From JAQUBU01 sp036677685 (GTDB lineage Bacteria; Bacillota; Syntrophomonadia; Syntrophomonadales; Syntrophomonadaceae), in NCBI GenBank assembly GCA_036677685.1, contig JAVBWA010000004.1, positions 62,001-126,000 of the forward strand: a DNA stretch of 64,000 nucleotides, in the 5' to 3' direction. The notes under the pieces are model-generated. The model searched no databases and was not told the DNA's origin. It saw only the letters and a list, made by a program, of their open reading frames with translations. This document shows positions 51,836 to 60,415 of the stretch, piece after piece. A program made the position numbers and the translations under genes. Positions within the stretch are counted from its first letter, which is position 1. The number at the start of each line of letters is the position of its first letter.

Positions 51836-53414
51836 AAACCCAGAATTAAAGAAAGACTTTTTTATACTATTTATTGCTTATTTTGTTGCACATGGACTCA
51901 TATTATTTAATAGAGGGGCTTATTGGGATGATTGGGTACTTCTTTATACAGATAAGACTATTACTATAGACAGGTTCAGTCAAGCTGGCTCGCCAATAAT
52001 TGGTTATTTTCACAATTATATCCTTTCGTTCGGTCATAGTGTTACTTTTTATCATTTGATAACATTTGCAGCTTATTTTTTAGCCGCTATATTACTATAT
52101 ATAATATTGGAAAATATAAGGGAAATAGGCCAGGTTGACAGGCTGTTTATTGTTTTTGTTTTCTTATTATTCCCTGTAAATAGTGCGAGGATAACTCTCA
52201 TCTGTACTCCATATGCAATTTGTTATCTTTTCTTTTTTCTTGGTTTTTACCTCATAAATCAATATTTAAGCAATCAGAAAATAATCTATAGAGTTTTAGC
52301 ATTGATTTTCCTGTTTCTTTCGTTTTTAACCAATTCTAATTTGGTTTTTTATCTTATTATATTGTTATTTATTTTTTATAAAAATAAAGAGTCTATTTGT
52401 CCTATATCAGAATTTATTTTTATGTTTCTAAGATATATAGACATGGTTTTATTACCAATTCTATTCTTTATAGTTAAAACAATATATTTTGTCCCTTATG
52501 GTTTATATAAAGGATACAATCAAATTACACTTACATTTAATAATTTAATTGAAGCATCCAGATTGGTAATTGACTCTTTTAATTTGATATTTATCGAAGT
52601 AATAAATCTTAGTATTGCTTCTCTTTCATGGGAAGTGCTTTTGTTAGCGGTTGTTTTTTTCATTTTTATAAATTTATTAGTAAAGGACATTGATACCCTT
52701 ATTAATCGAAAAAATCCTCTGGCATATTATATATTGATTATCACAGGAGCCATGTTATTCTTTTTGGCGGTTTTCCCATATAATGTACTTAATTTGATGC
52801 CCGGTTTTAAATTTTGGGATAGCAGGCACCAGTTACTTGTCCCATTAGGCTCCAGTTTGATTTTATATTATGGGCTAAGAATACTTTTAAATTCTATAAG
52901 ATTGAGTACTAAAGTTCAGATCATGCTATATTCGCTTATCATAGCAATTTTTATAAACATCAATATTCAAAGCTATATGAATTACCAAATAGATTGGTAC
53001 AAACAACTTTCCTTAATAGAGAATATTAAACAAAGTAGTATAATAGAGCAGAATACGACGTTTTTATTTGTAGATAAGCTTGACCGATTAAATGCCAATG
53101 ATAGAATTTATGGATTCTACGAATATTCGGGCCTAATGAAATATGCTTTTTCAGGTCAGGAAACCCGGTTCGGTATTAACGTGTCCAAATATAAGGGAAT
53201 GGAAACATACGAAAAATATTTAACTTCTTATTATAATTTAGGTAACTATAAACCACATGATCCTGAATATATGGTCGTAATTAATGAAGGAACAATAAAT
53301 CTTGATCAGCGATCGAGTTTAATTAAAATGATATGGAACGAATACTTTAATCCATCCATTTTCCACAAAGATATTAGTAATTTGGTTAACTTGGAATACA
53401 GACCTTTGAAGTAG
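51828..53414 (+). CDS. Polytopic membrane protein, GT-C glycosyltransferase-like
   Basis: 528 residues with about ten to eleven membrane helices and a soluble C-terminal tail (about 400-528). The first extracytoplasmic loop carries RGAYWDDWVLLY (about 30-41), an acidic DD motif in the place expected for GT-C transferases that use lipid-phosphate sugars. No named family recognised. Together with the ArnC-like transferase and the ArnE/F-like pair it could transfer the flipped sugar to a surface polymer. The start overlaps wecE by 8 bases. Confidence 0.7.
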   Translation: MLKNPELKKDFFILFIAYFVAHGLILFNRGAYWDDWVLLYTDKTITIDRFSQAGSPIIGYFHNYILSFGHSVTFYHLITFAAYFLAAILLYIILENIREIGQVDRLFIVFVFLLFPVNSARITLICTPYAICYLFFFLGFYLINQYLSNQKIIYRVLALIFLFLSFLTNSNLVFYLIILLFIFYKNKESICPISEFIFMFLRYIDMVLLPILFFIVKTIYFVPYGLYKGYNQITLTFNNLIEASRLVIDSFNLIFIEVINLSIASLSWEVLLLAVVFFIFINLLVKDIDTLINRKNPLAYYILIITGAMLFFLAVFPYNVLNLMPGFKFWDSRHQLLVPLGSSLILYYGLRILLNSIRLSTKVQIMLYSLIIAIFININIQSYMNYQIDWYKQLSLIENIKQSSIIEQNTTFLFVDKLDRLNANDRIYGFYEYSGLMKYAFSGQETRFGINVSKYKGMETYEKYLTSYYNLGNYKPHDPEYMVVINEGTINLDQRSSLIKMIWNEYFNPSIFHKDISNLVNLEYRPLK

Positions 53415-53433
53415 TTTGTTTGGGGGAATAAAT

Positions 53434-54444
53434 GTGAATCTCAATGACAAGAAAATTTTGGTTACCGGTTCAGATGGCTTTATTGGTTCCCATCTGACTG
53501 AAAAACTAATACGCCAGGGAATGAATGTTCGGGCATTTATTATGTATAACTCCTTTAATTCCTGGGGTTGGCTGGATACTTTACCCCAAGAAATACAGGA
53601 TAAATTAGATGTATTCTCAGGAGATATCAGAGATCCACATGGTGTAGAGCAAGCTATGATGGGATGTGATGTAGTTTTTCATCTAGCGGCCTTAATCGCC
53701 ATACCTTATTCCTATCACTCTCCAGATACTTACGTAGATACTAATGTAAAGGGAACGCTTAATGTTCTTCAGGCTGCTAGAAAACTGGGGACAAAAAAAA
53801 TTATACATACTTCCACTAGTGAAGTTTATGGAACAGCCCGGTTTGTACCCATTACGGAAGCACATCCCTTACAGCCACAGTCCCCCTATTCAGCAACGAA
53901 AATTGGGGCAGATCAGATGGCTTTATCATTTTATAATTCCTTCAATACACCGGTATCAATTATTCGTCCCTTTAATACATATGGGCCTCGGCAATCAGCC
54001 CGGGCAGTAATACCCACTATTATTAGCCAAATTGCCAATGGTCAGGAAAAATTAAAACTGGGTGCCATCCATCCAACCCGAGATTTTAATTATGTGAATG
54101 ATACAGTACGCGGTTTTATATCGGTTGCTGAGTCAGATAATTCATTAGGACAAGTTATTAATATAGGAAGCAACTACGAGATTTCTATTGGTGATTTGGT
54201 GGATACGATTGCTGATATTATGGGTGTGAGGGTACAGGTTAAAACAGATGAAAGGCGCCTGCGCCCGGAAAAGAGTGAGGTTGATCGCCTATGGGCAGAT
54301 AACTCGAAAGCCAAAAAATTAATCGGCTGGGAACCATTGTATGCAGGGCTAGATGGTCTTAGCATAGGTCTCAACGAAACGATAGAATGGTTTACCAAAC
54401 CTGAGAATCTGAGTAAATATCGTGCTGGAGTGTATAACATATGA
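53434..54444 (+). CDS. legB: Nucleotide-sugar 4,6-dehydratase LegB
   Basis: First dedicated step of legionaminic acid synthesis: 4,6-dehydration of GDP-GlcNAc (Campylobacter) or UDP-GlcNAc. An extended SDR of 336 residues with ILVTGSDGFIGSHLTEKLIR, GDIRDP, FHLAALIAIPYSYHSPDTYV, STSEVYG, YSATKIGADQMALSFY and FNTYGPRQSARAVIPTII. GTG 53434 lies 7 bases after GGGGG; the frame extends to TTG 53416, but that would overlap the ribosome site. The stop overlaps legC (ATGA). Heads a seven-gene operon. Confidence 0.92.
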   Translation: MNLNDKKILVTGSDGFIGSHLTEKLIRQGMNVRAFIMYNSFNSWGWLDTLPQEIQDKLDVFSGDIRDPHGVEQAMMGCDVVFHLAALIAIPYSYHSPDTYVDTNVKGTLNVLQAARKLGTKKIIHTSTSEVYGTARFVPITEAHPLQPQSPYSATKIGADQMALSFYNSFNTPVSIIRPFNTYGPRQSARAVIPTIISQIANGQEKLKLGAIHPTRDFNYVNDTVRGFISVAESDNSLGQVINIGSNYEISIGDLVDTIADIMGVRVQVKTDERRLRPEKSEVDRLWADNSKAKKLIGWEPLYAGLDGLSIGLNETIEWFTKPENLSKYRAGVYNI

Positions 54445-55613
54445 AAAAAAGCTTTAGCCCGGAGACTGTAATTAAGGCCATAAAAAAGGTTCTGCCTGCT
54501 GATAAGGAGTTTATTGCCTTACATGAACCTGTTTTTAAGGGTAATGAGTGGAAATATATAAAAGAATGTCTAGATACAGGATGGGTTTCCTCGGTAGGGG
54601 AGTATGTAAATCGTATTGAACGTGACCTAGTTGATTATACAGGTGCAGCTTATGCAGTAGCCGTAGTTAATGGTACGGCTGCCTTGCATATTGCGTTGCA
54701 GCTTGCCGGGGTAAAGCCTGGTGATGAAGTACTGGTACCAAGTCTGACCTTTATTGCTACTGCTAATGCGGTATCTTACTGCGGTGCTATTCCTCACTTC
54801 GTGGATAGTGAGGAAAGAACGCTGGGGGTAGATGTAGATAGATTGTATGAATATCTAAAAGAGACCAGTGTATTAAGCCCAGAGGGTTGTTTTAATAGAC
54901 AAACTAAGCGTCGGATTAATGCAATTGTTCCTATGCACACCTTTGGACACCCAGTGGATATGGATCCGCTCCTCCAGTTGTGTAACGATTTCAGAATAAA
55001 GGTTGTAGAAGATGCCGCTGAATCCCTGGGTTCATTTTATAAGGGACGTCATACCGGGACAATAGGGCTGGTATCAAGTCTCAGTTTTAATGGCAACAAA
55101 ACAATTACCACTGGTGGAGGAGGAGCTATCCTTACCAATGATGAGAATATAGCAATGAGGGCTAAACATATATCGACACAGGCTAAAGTTCCGCATAAAT
55201 GGGAATTCAATCACGATATGATAGGTTATAACTATCGAATGCCCAATATTAATGCCGCTTTAGGGTGTGCCCAGTTAGAGGAACTACCTGATTTTATTAA
55301 AAAGAAGAGATTACTCGCCAGTCGCTATCAGGCAGCATTTCAAGATATCCAAGGAATTAGTTTTTTTATCGAATCAAAGTTTGCTCGTAGTAATTACTGG
55401 TTAAATGTATTATTACTTGATAAGGAATATGCGGGAGAACGGGACAATTTGCTGGAGTTAACCAACAATGCAGGAATCATGGCCCGTCCACTCTGGACCC
55501 TAATGCATAAATTGACCATGTATCAGGAATGCCCGAGAATGAACATGATCATATCTGAAGATTTGGAAAGGCGCCTTATCAATATTCCCAGTAGCGTCTT
55601 TTTAGGAGAATGA
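54441..55613 (+). CDS. legC: Aminotransferase LegC
   Basis: A PLP aminotransferase of the DegT family (390 residues) that aminates C4 of the LegB product. Marks: LHEPVFKGNEWKYIKECLDT, GWVSSVGEYVNRIE, VVNGTAALHIALQLAGVKPG, PSLTFIATANAVSYCGAIPH, EDAAESLGSFYKGRHTGT, and the PLP Lys in SFNGNKTITTGGGGAI. The longer lead MKKSFSPETVIKAIKKVLP is typical of LegC. ATG overlaps the legB stop by 4 bases. Confidence 0.92.
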   Translation: MKKSFSPETVIKAIKKVLPADKEFIALHEPVFKGNEWKYIKECLDTGWVSSVGEYVNRIERDLVDYTGAAYAVAVVNGTAALHIALQLAGVKPGDEVLVPSLTFIATANAVSYCGAIPHFVDSEERTLGVDVDRLYEYLKETSVLSPEGCFNRQTKRRINAIVPMHTFGHPVDMDPLLQLCNDFRIKVVEDAAESLGSFYKGRHTGTIGLVSSLSFNGNKTITTGGGGAILTNDENIAMRAKHISTQAKVPHKWEFNHDMIGYNYRMPNINAALGCAQLEELPDFIKKKRLLASRYQAAFQDIQGISFFIESKFARSNYWLNVLLLDKEYAGERDNLLELTNNAGIMARPLWTLMHKLTMYQECPRMNMIISEDLERRLINIPSSVFLGE

Positions 55614-55614
55614 C

Positions 55615-56772
55615 ATGATTAAAAGAAAGATATGTGTAGTAACTGGAACCAGAGCCGAATATGGTTTGCTTTATTGGTTAATGAAAGAAATACAGGCTGA
55701 TAAAGATTTGGAATTGCAGATTATTGCTACCGGGGCTCATTTGTCACCTGAATTTGGATTAACATATAGAGTGATAGAACAGGACAATTTTGAGATAAAT
55801 GAAAAAGTTGAGATGCTTCTTTCCAGTGATACAGCAGTTGGGATTAGCAAATCATTAGGGTTAGCTACCATTGGTTTTGCGGATGCCTATGACCATTTAA
55901 AACCAGATATAGTAATTCTACTCGGTGACCGCTATGAGATTCTGGCAGCTGCACAGGCTGCACTCATTATTGGAATTCCCATAGCACACATTGCTGGTGG
56001 CGATACTACCGAGGGAGCATTTGACGAAGCGATTCGTCATAGTATTAGTAAAATGGCACACATTCATTTTGTCACGAATGACCTATCTGCTAAGAGAGTA
56101 CGCCAATTAGGTGAAAACCCTCAGTATATTATTAATGTTGGAAGTCCCGGTATTGACTACATCAAAAGAGTTCACTTACTAAATCGAAGCGACCTTGAAA
56201 AAGAATTGGAGTTCAAATTTCAAAAGAAGAATATTTTGGTTACCTTCCACCCGGTAACACTTGATAGTGTTTCTTCAACTGATCAGATGGCACAATTGCT
56301 ATTAGCATTAGATAGTCTGGAAAGAAATGTGGGCGTTATGTTCACAAAATCAAATGCCGATACTGAGGGACGGAGTATCAATCGTATGATAGATGATTAT
56401 GTGTCAGTACATTCTAAATCGAAAGCATATACGTCTTTGGGACAACTTTGGTATCTCAGTGCCATATCACATGTAGATATTGTAGTAGGTAATTCCTCCA
56501 GTGGGTTATATGAAGCACCATCTTTTAGTAAACCAACGGTGAACGTTGGAGACAGACAACAAGGTAGATTACAGGCTGCATCAGTAGTGAATTGCCAAGC
56601 AGAAGCTTCAGCGATTAAACAAGCAATTACTGCTGCTTTTAAAATGGATTGTTCAAATGTTCAGAACCCATATGGTGATGGAAATAGTTCGATTAGGATA
56701 CTTTCGTTATTGAAGAATATACCTGATTATAGAGTCTTATTAAAAAAACAGTTTTTTATGATGGAGAATTAA
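55615..56772 (+). CDS. legG: Hydrolysing UDP/GDP-sugar 2-epimerase LegG (NeuC family)
   Basis: Epimerises C2 and removes the nucleotide, giving 2,4-diacetamido-2,4,6-trideoxymannose. 385 residues of the UDP-GlcNAc 2-epimerase fold: VVTGTRAEYGLLYWLMKEIQ, IATGAHLSPEFG, PDIVILLGDRYEILAAAQAA, HIAGGDTTEGAFDEAIRHSI, VTFHPVTLDS, VGNSSSGLYEAPSF and PTVNVGDRQQGR. Lies 1 bp after legC and 1 bp before legI, in the order seen in other legionaminate loci. Confidence 0.92.
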   Translation: MIKRKICVVTGTRAEYGLLYWLMKEIQADKDLELQIIATGAHLSPEFGLTYRVIEQDNFEINEKVEMLLSSDTAVGISKSLGLATIGFADAYDHLKPDIVILLGDRYEILAAAQAALIIGIPIAHIAGGDTTEGAFDEAIRHSISKMAHIHFVTNDLSAKRVRQLGENPQYIINVGSPGIDYIKRVHLLNRSDLEKELEFKFQKKNILVTFHPVTLDSVSSTDQMAQLLLALDSLERNVGVMFTKSNADTEGRSINRMIDDYVSVHSKSKAYTSLGQLWYLSAISHVDIVVGNSSSGLYEAPSFSKPTVNVGDRQQGRLQAASVVNCQAEASAIKQAITAAFKMDCSNVQNPYGDGNSSIRILSLLKNIPDYRVLLKKQFFMMEN

Positions 56773-56773
56773 A

Positions 56774-57856
56774 ATGAACGATAATAAAGTGTTTATCATT
56801 TCTGAAGCTGGCGTAAATCACAATGGCTCATTAGACATGGCAATTGAACTAATCAATGTGGCAGCTGATGCAGGGGTAGATGCTGTTAAATTTCAGACTT
56901 TTAAAACTGAAAAACTAGTGAGCCGTTTCGCGTCCAAAGCTGATTATCAATCTCGAAACACCGGAGTTTCGGAGTCGCAACTGGAAATGGTTAAAAAACT
57001 GGAACTAAATGAAGAACAACATATTCTTTTGTTGGAGCACTGTCGGAAACGCGGCATCGAATTTATGTCAACTCCATTTGATATGGATAGTGTTGACTTT
57101 CTGGCTAGTGTAGTAAACGTTTCCAGGCTTAAGATACCGTCAGGAGAGATAACTAATGGGCTTATACTCTTGAAATTTGCACAAACCCGCAAGCCGCTCA
57201 TATTATCTACGGGCATGAGTACACTGGAAGACGTGGAGATGGCTTTAGGAATACTAGCCTTTGGCTTTATTGATAGTGGAGAAAAGCCTTCAATTAAAGC
57301 TTTTAAGGAATCATATTTATCAAATGAGGGACAAGCTATGTTAAAGAAAAGAGTGAGTCTCCTGCACTGTACAACTGAATATCCTGCACCTTTTGATGAG
57401 GTAAACCTTAAGGCAATGGATACCTTGAGAGACACTTTTTCATTGCCTGTTGGGTATTCAGATCACACCATGGGGATTGCAGTGCCTATAGCAGCAGTTG
57501 CCAGGGGAGCAGTAATAATAGAAAAACATTTCACCCTGGATCACAATCTGCCTGGGCCTGATCACAAGGCATCTATTGAGCCAATCGAGTTAAAGCAAAT
57601 GGTCAATTCAATTCGTCAAATTGAACTGACATTGGGAAGTGGTGTTAAAAAACCAACTGCCTCAGAATTAAAAAATATGGCAGTGGCCAGAAAAAGCCTG
57701 GTAGCCACTAGAGAAATAAAACAGGGAGAGCTATTTGGAGAAGATAATATAACTGCCAAACGTCCAGGTAATGGGATATCTCCTATTTATTATTGGGATA
57801 CATTGGGAAAAGCTGCGCCACGGGATTATAGTATTGATGAGATGGTGGAGTTATGA
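56774..57856 (+). CDS. legI: N,N'-diacetyllegionaminate synthase (NeuB family)
   Basis: Condenses the LegG product with phosphoenolpyruvate to form the nine-carbon acid. 360 residues: a TIM-barrel NeuB domain (ISEAGVNHNGSLDMAIELIN, DAVKFQTFKTEKLV, STPFDMDSVDFL, KIPSGEITN, STGMSTLEDVEMAL, LHCTTEYPAPFDEVNLKAM, GYSDHTMGI, EKHFTLDHNLPGPDHKAS) and a C-terminal SAF domain (about 300-360; RKSLVATREIKQGELFGEDN). The end overlaps the next gene by 4 bases. Confidence 0.94.
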   Translation: MNDNKVFIISEAGVNHNGSLDMAIELINVAADAGVDAVKFQTFKTEKLVSRFASKADYQSRNTGVSESQLEMVKKLELNEEQHILLLEHCRKRGIEFMSTPFDMDSVDFLASVVNVSRLKIPSGEITNGLILLKFAQTRKPLILSTGMSTLEDVEMALGILAFGFIDSGEKPSIKAFKESYLSNEGQAMLKKRVSLLHCTTEYPAPFDEVNLKAMDTLRDTFSLPVGYSDHTMGIAVPIAAVARGAVIIEKHFTLDHNLPGPDHKASIEPIELKQMVNSIRQIELTLGSGVKKPTASELKNMAVARKSLVATREIKQGELFGEDNITAKRPGNGISPIYYWDTLGKAAPRDYSIDEMVEL

Positions 57857-58491
57857 TACAAAAACCTATAATTATACTTGGGGCAGGTGGACATACCAAG
57901 GTACTCATAGATGTTTTACAGCGCCGTTCCACCAAGTTATTAGGTATTACCGATCCCGACCCCAAAAAAATTGGTAAAAGTATTTTAGGTGTTCCGGTTA
58001 TTGGTGACGATTATGTAATAACTTTTTATAATAATGAAACAATCGAACTTGTAAATGGAATAGGTATGGTTGCTAATAAAAAACTAAGACAGCAAATTTT
58101 CTATAGTTTTAAGAATCTGGGTTATAGTTTTACCAGCGTTATTCACGATTCTGCCATAATTTCATCCGATGTTGAGCTTTACGAAGGTGTTCAGATTATG
58201 GCAGGAGCTATAATTCAACCAGGATGTAAAATTGGAATTAATTCTACCATTAATTCCAGAGCAAGTATCGATCACGATACATTTATAGGGGCCCATGTTC
58301 ATATTGCTCCCGGGGTGACTGTATCAGGTGGAGTTCAAATTGGTGATGGGACACTAATCGGTACAGGAGCAACCATAATTCAAGGAATTAATATCGGTGC
58401 CTATTCTATCGTTGCAGCAGGAGCAGTAGTAATTCGGGATGTTCCTGATGGCGTAATTATGATGGGCGTACCAGCCAAGGTGGTGAAGTAA
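57853..58491 (+). CDS. NeuD/PglD-type acetyltransferase, candidate LegH
   Basis: 212 residues. The N-terminal Rossmann-like domain IIILGAGGHTKVLIDVLQRR binds the nucleotide sugar in PglD. A left-handed beta-helix follows (VELYEGVQIMAGAIIQPGCK, INSRASIDHDTFIGAHVHIA with the probable catalytic His, GTLIGTGATIIQGINIGAYS). The Leg route needs a 4-N-acetyltransferase (LegH) acting after LegC; this is the only candidate inside the operon, although NeuD-type O-acetylation is an alternative. Overlaps legI by 4 bases and the next gene by 1. Confidence 0.85.
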   Translation: MIQKPIIILGAGGHTKVLIDVLQRRSTKLLGITDPDPKKIGKSILGVPVIGDDYVITFYNNETIELVNGIGMVANKKLRQQIFYSFKNLGYSFTSVIHDSAIISSDVELYEGVQIMAGAIIQPGCKIGINSTINSRASIDHDTFIGAHVHIAPGVTVSGGVQIGDGTLIGTGATIIQGINIGAYSIVAAGAVVIRDVPDGVIMMGVPAKVVK

Positions 58492-59540
58492 TGAAGGATT
58501 GGAAGCAGATTCTGATAACACCTTTAGATACCATTTTTAGGACATTGGAAATAATAGATCGTTCGGCCTTACAAATAGCACTTGTGGTTGATGAAAAGGG
58601 ATGTTTGCTTGGAACGGTTACTGATGGAGATGTACGCCGGGGTATTCTAAGGGGTCTTGGTTTGAATAGTGCAGTAGCCGAAATAATGAATAAAAATTTT
58701 AGTTGCTCTCACATTGAAGATGCAAGAGAAAAAGTATTGGCAATCATGTCTAATAAGAGTTTGCATCATTTGCCAGTCATCGATAACAACGGTTGCCTGG
58801 TAGGAATTCATACTATTGATTCCTTGATGAACAGCACAATTAGAGATAATATTGTGTTTTTAATGGCTGGTGGACTGGGAAGCAGATTAAAACCACTTAC
58901 GGTAAACTGTCCCAAACCGCTTTTAAAGGTTGGCGGCAAACCTATTTTGGAGTCGATTATTGAAAGCTTTATTGAACAAGGGTTTAAGAATTTTTATATA
59001 TCGATAAATTATAAAGGGGAAATGATTGAAGAGCATTTTGGTAATGGTTTTAATTTAGGGGTTCAAATAAACTATATCCGTGAAGATAAAAGACTTGGTA
59101 CCGCGGGACCCTTAAAATTACTACCTGAAACGAATACTCAACCAATTATAGTTATGAATGGAGATATTCTAACCAAGGTTGATTTTAGAAATCTATTAGA
59201 TTTTCATTTAAGCCAGGAAGCAGATGCTACGCTTAGTATACGTGAATATCAACTGGAAGTACCTTATGGGGTCGTATCAATTCAGAGAAATAAATTTATA
59301 GGAATAAAAGAAAAACCAAAAGAAAAATTCCATATAAATGCTGGTCTATATGTAATAAATCCAGAACTTATTAAATATATACCGGAGAATACATATTTTG
59401 ATATGCCTGAATTATTTAAGATATTAGCGAGAGAAAATCGAGAAACCGTTATTTATCCAATAAGAGAATACTGGATGGACATCGGCCATATGGACGATTA
59501 CGAAAGAGCCAATGGAGAGTATCGGGAGGTGTTCAAATGA
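58491..59540 (+). CDS. ptmE: CBS-domain sugar-1-phosphate nucleotidyltransferase, PtmE type
   Basis: 349 residues: two CBS domains (about 9-112; LQIALVVDEKGCLLGTVTDG, HHLPVIDNNGCLVGIH) fused to a nucleotidyltransferase (VFLMAGGLGSRLKPLTVNCP, KPLLKVGGKPILESI, GTAGPLKLLPE, VMNGDILTKVDF). In Campylobacter PtmE makes GDP-GlcN, the start of the GDP-linked legionaminate route. Its presence suggests that this organism uses GDP- rather than UDP-linked intermediates. Overlaps legF by 4 bases. Confidence 0.88.
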   Translation: MKDWKQILITPLDTIFRTLEIIDRSALQIALVVDEKGCLLGTVTDGDVRRGILRGLGLNSAVAEIMNKNFSCSHIEDAREKVLAIMSNKSLHHLPVIDNNGCLVGIHTIDSLMNSTIRDNIVFLMAGGLGSRLKPLTVNCPKPLLKVGGKPILESIIESFIEQGFKNFYISINYKGEMIEEHFGNGFNLGVQINYIREDKRLGTAGPLKLLPETNTQPIIVMNGDILTKVDFRNLLDFHLSQEADATLSIREYQLEVPYGVVSIQRNKFIGIKEKPKEKFHINAGLYVINPELIKYIPENTYFDMPELFKILARENRETVIYPIREYWMDIGHMDDYERANGEYREVFK

Positions 59541-60226
59541 TTGCTGGTAAAACAGTATTAGCAATTATTCCCGCCCGGGGTGGATCGAAGGGAGTTCCAC
59601 GAAAAAATATACGCTTACTTGCTGGTAAACCTCTTATAGCATGGACCATAGACGAAGCCAAAAAATCCAAGTACATAGACCGACTTATCTTGTCGTCTGA
59701 GGATCAAGAGATTATTAAAGTAGCCAAAGAATATGGATGTGAAGTTCCTTTTGTTCGTCCGGCTAACTTGGCTCAAGATGATACCCTGGGAATAGAACCA
59801 GTAATTCATGCTATTAATACATTAAATGAGGAATATGACTATGTTGTTTTACTTCAGCCTACGTCGCCATTGAGAACGGTTGAAGATATTGATGGTTGTA
59901 TTCGACATTGCATAATGATGGAATCAATCGCGTGTTTATCCATAACAGAATCTCAACAGAGTCCATATTGGATGTACAAATTGGATGATGAGATGAAACT
60001 TAATCCTATTATAAAATATAATGAGACGATAAATCGGCGCCAGGATTTACCGAAAGTGTATGTATTAAATGGAGCGGTTTATATTGGCGAATCAGGGTTT
60101 ATTCTTAAAAACAATTCTTTTTTGACAGAGGAAACTTTGGCTTATCAAATGCCAATAGAAAGATCTGTTGATATTGATGACGAATTAGATTTTTCTTTTT
60201 GCGAGTGGCTCATTAATAGAAATTGA
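59537..60226 (+). CDS. legF: CMP-legionaminate cytidylyltransferase (NeuA family)
   Basis: Activates the nine-carbon acid with CTP to CMP-Leg. 229 residues: IIPARGGSKGVPRKNIRLLA (nucleotide-binding), KPLIAWTIDEAKKSKYID, LILSSEDQEI, VPFVRPANLAQDDT, VVLLQPTSPLRTVEDIDGCI, and a C-terminal MPIERSVDIDDELDFSFCE with the metal-binding acidic cluster. GGAGG precedes the ATG. Last gene of the legionaminic acid operon. Confidence 0.92.
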   Translation: MIAGKTVLAIIPARGGSKGVPRKNIRLLAGKPLIAWTIDEAKKSKYIDRLILSSEDQEIIKVAKEYGCEVPFVRPANLAQDDTLGIEPVIHAINTLNEEYDYVVLLQPTSPLRTVEDIDGCIRHCIMMESIACLSITESQQSPYWMYKLDDEMKLNPIIKYNETINRRQDLPKVYVLNGAVYIGESGFILKNNSFLTEETLAYQMPIERSVDIDDELDFSFCEWLINRN

Positions 60227-60415
60227 TAGAAAATTTTTAGAATTATACTTTATTATTATGTCTTATTATGAGTTGATAACTTATGTTTGGGATTTTATAT
60301 GTGTTGAAACTCAGTAAGATAACCCGATATTACTAGTAATATTTTGAAAGGAAACATTAGTCAAGAAGCCGTGCAATCAATTAAAATGTCAGGCAACTTG
60401 ATTTGAGTTTATTAA

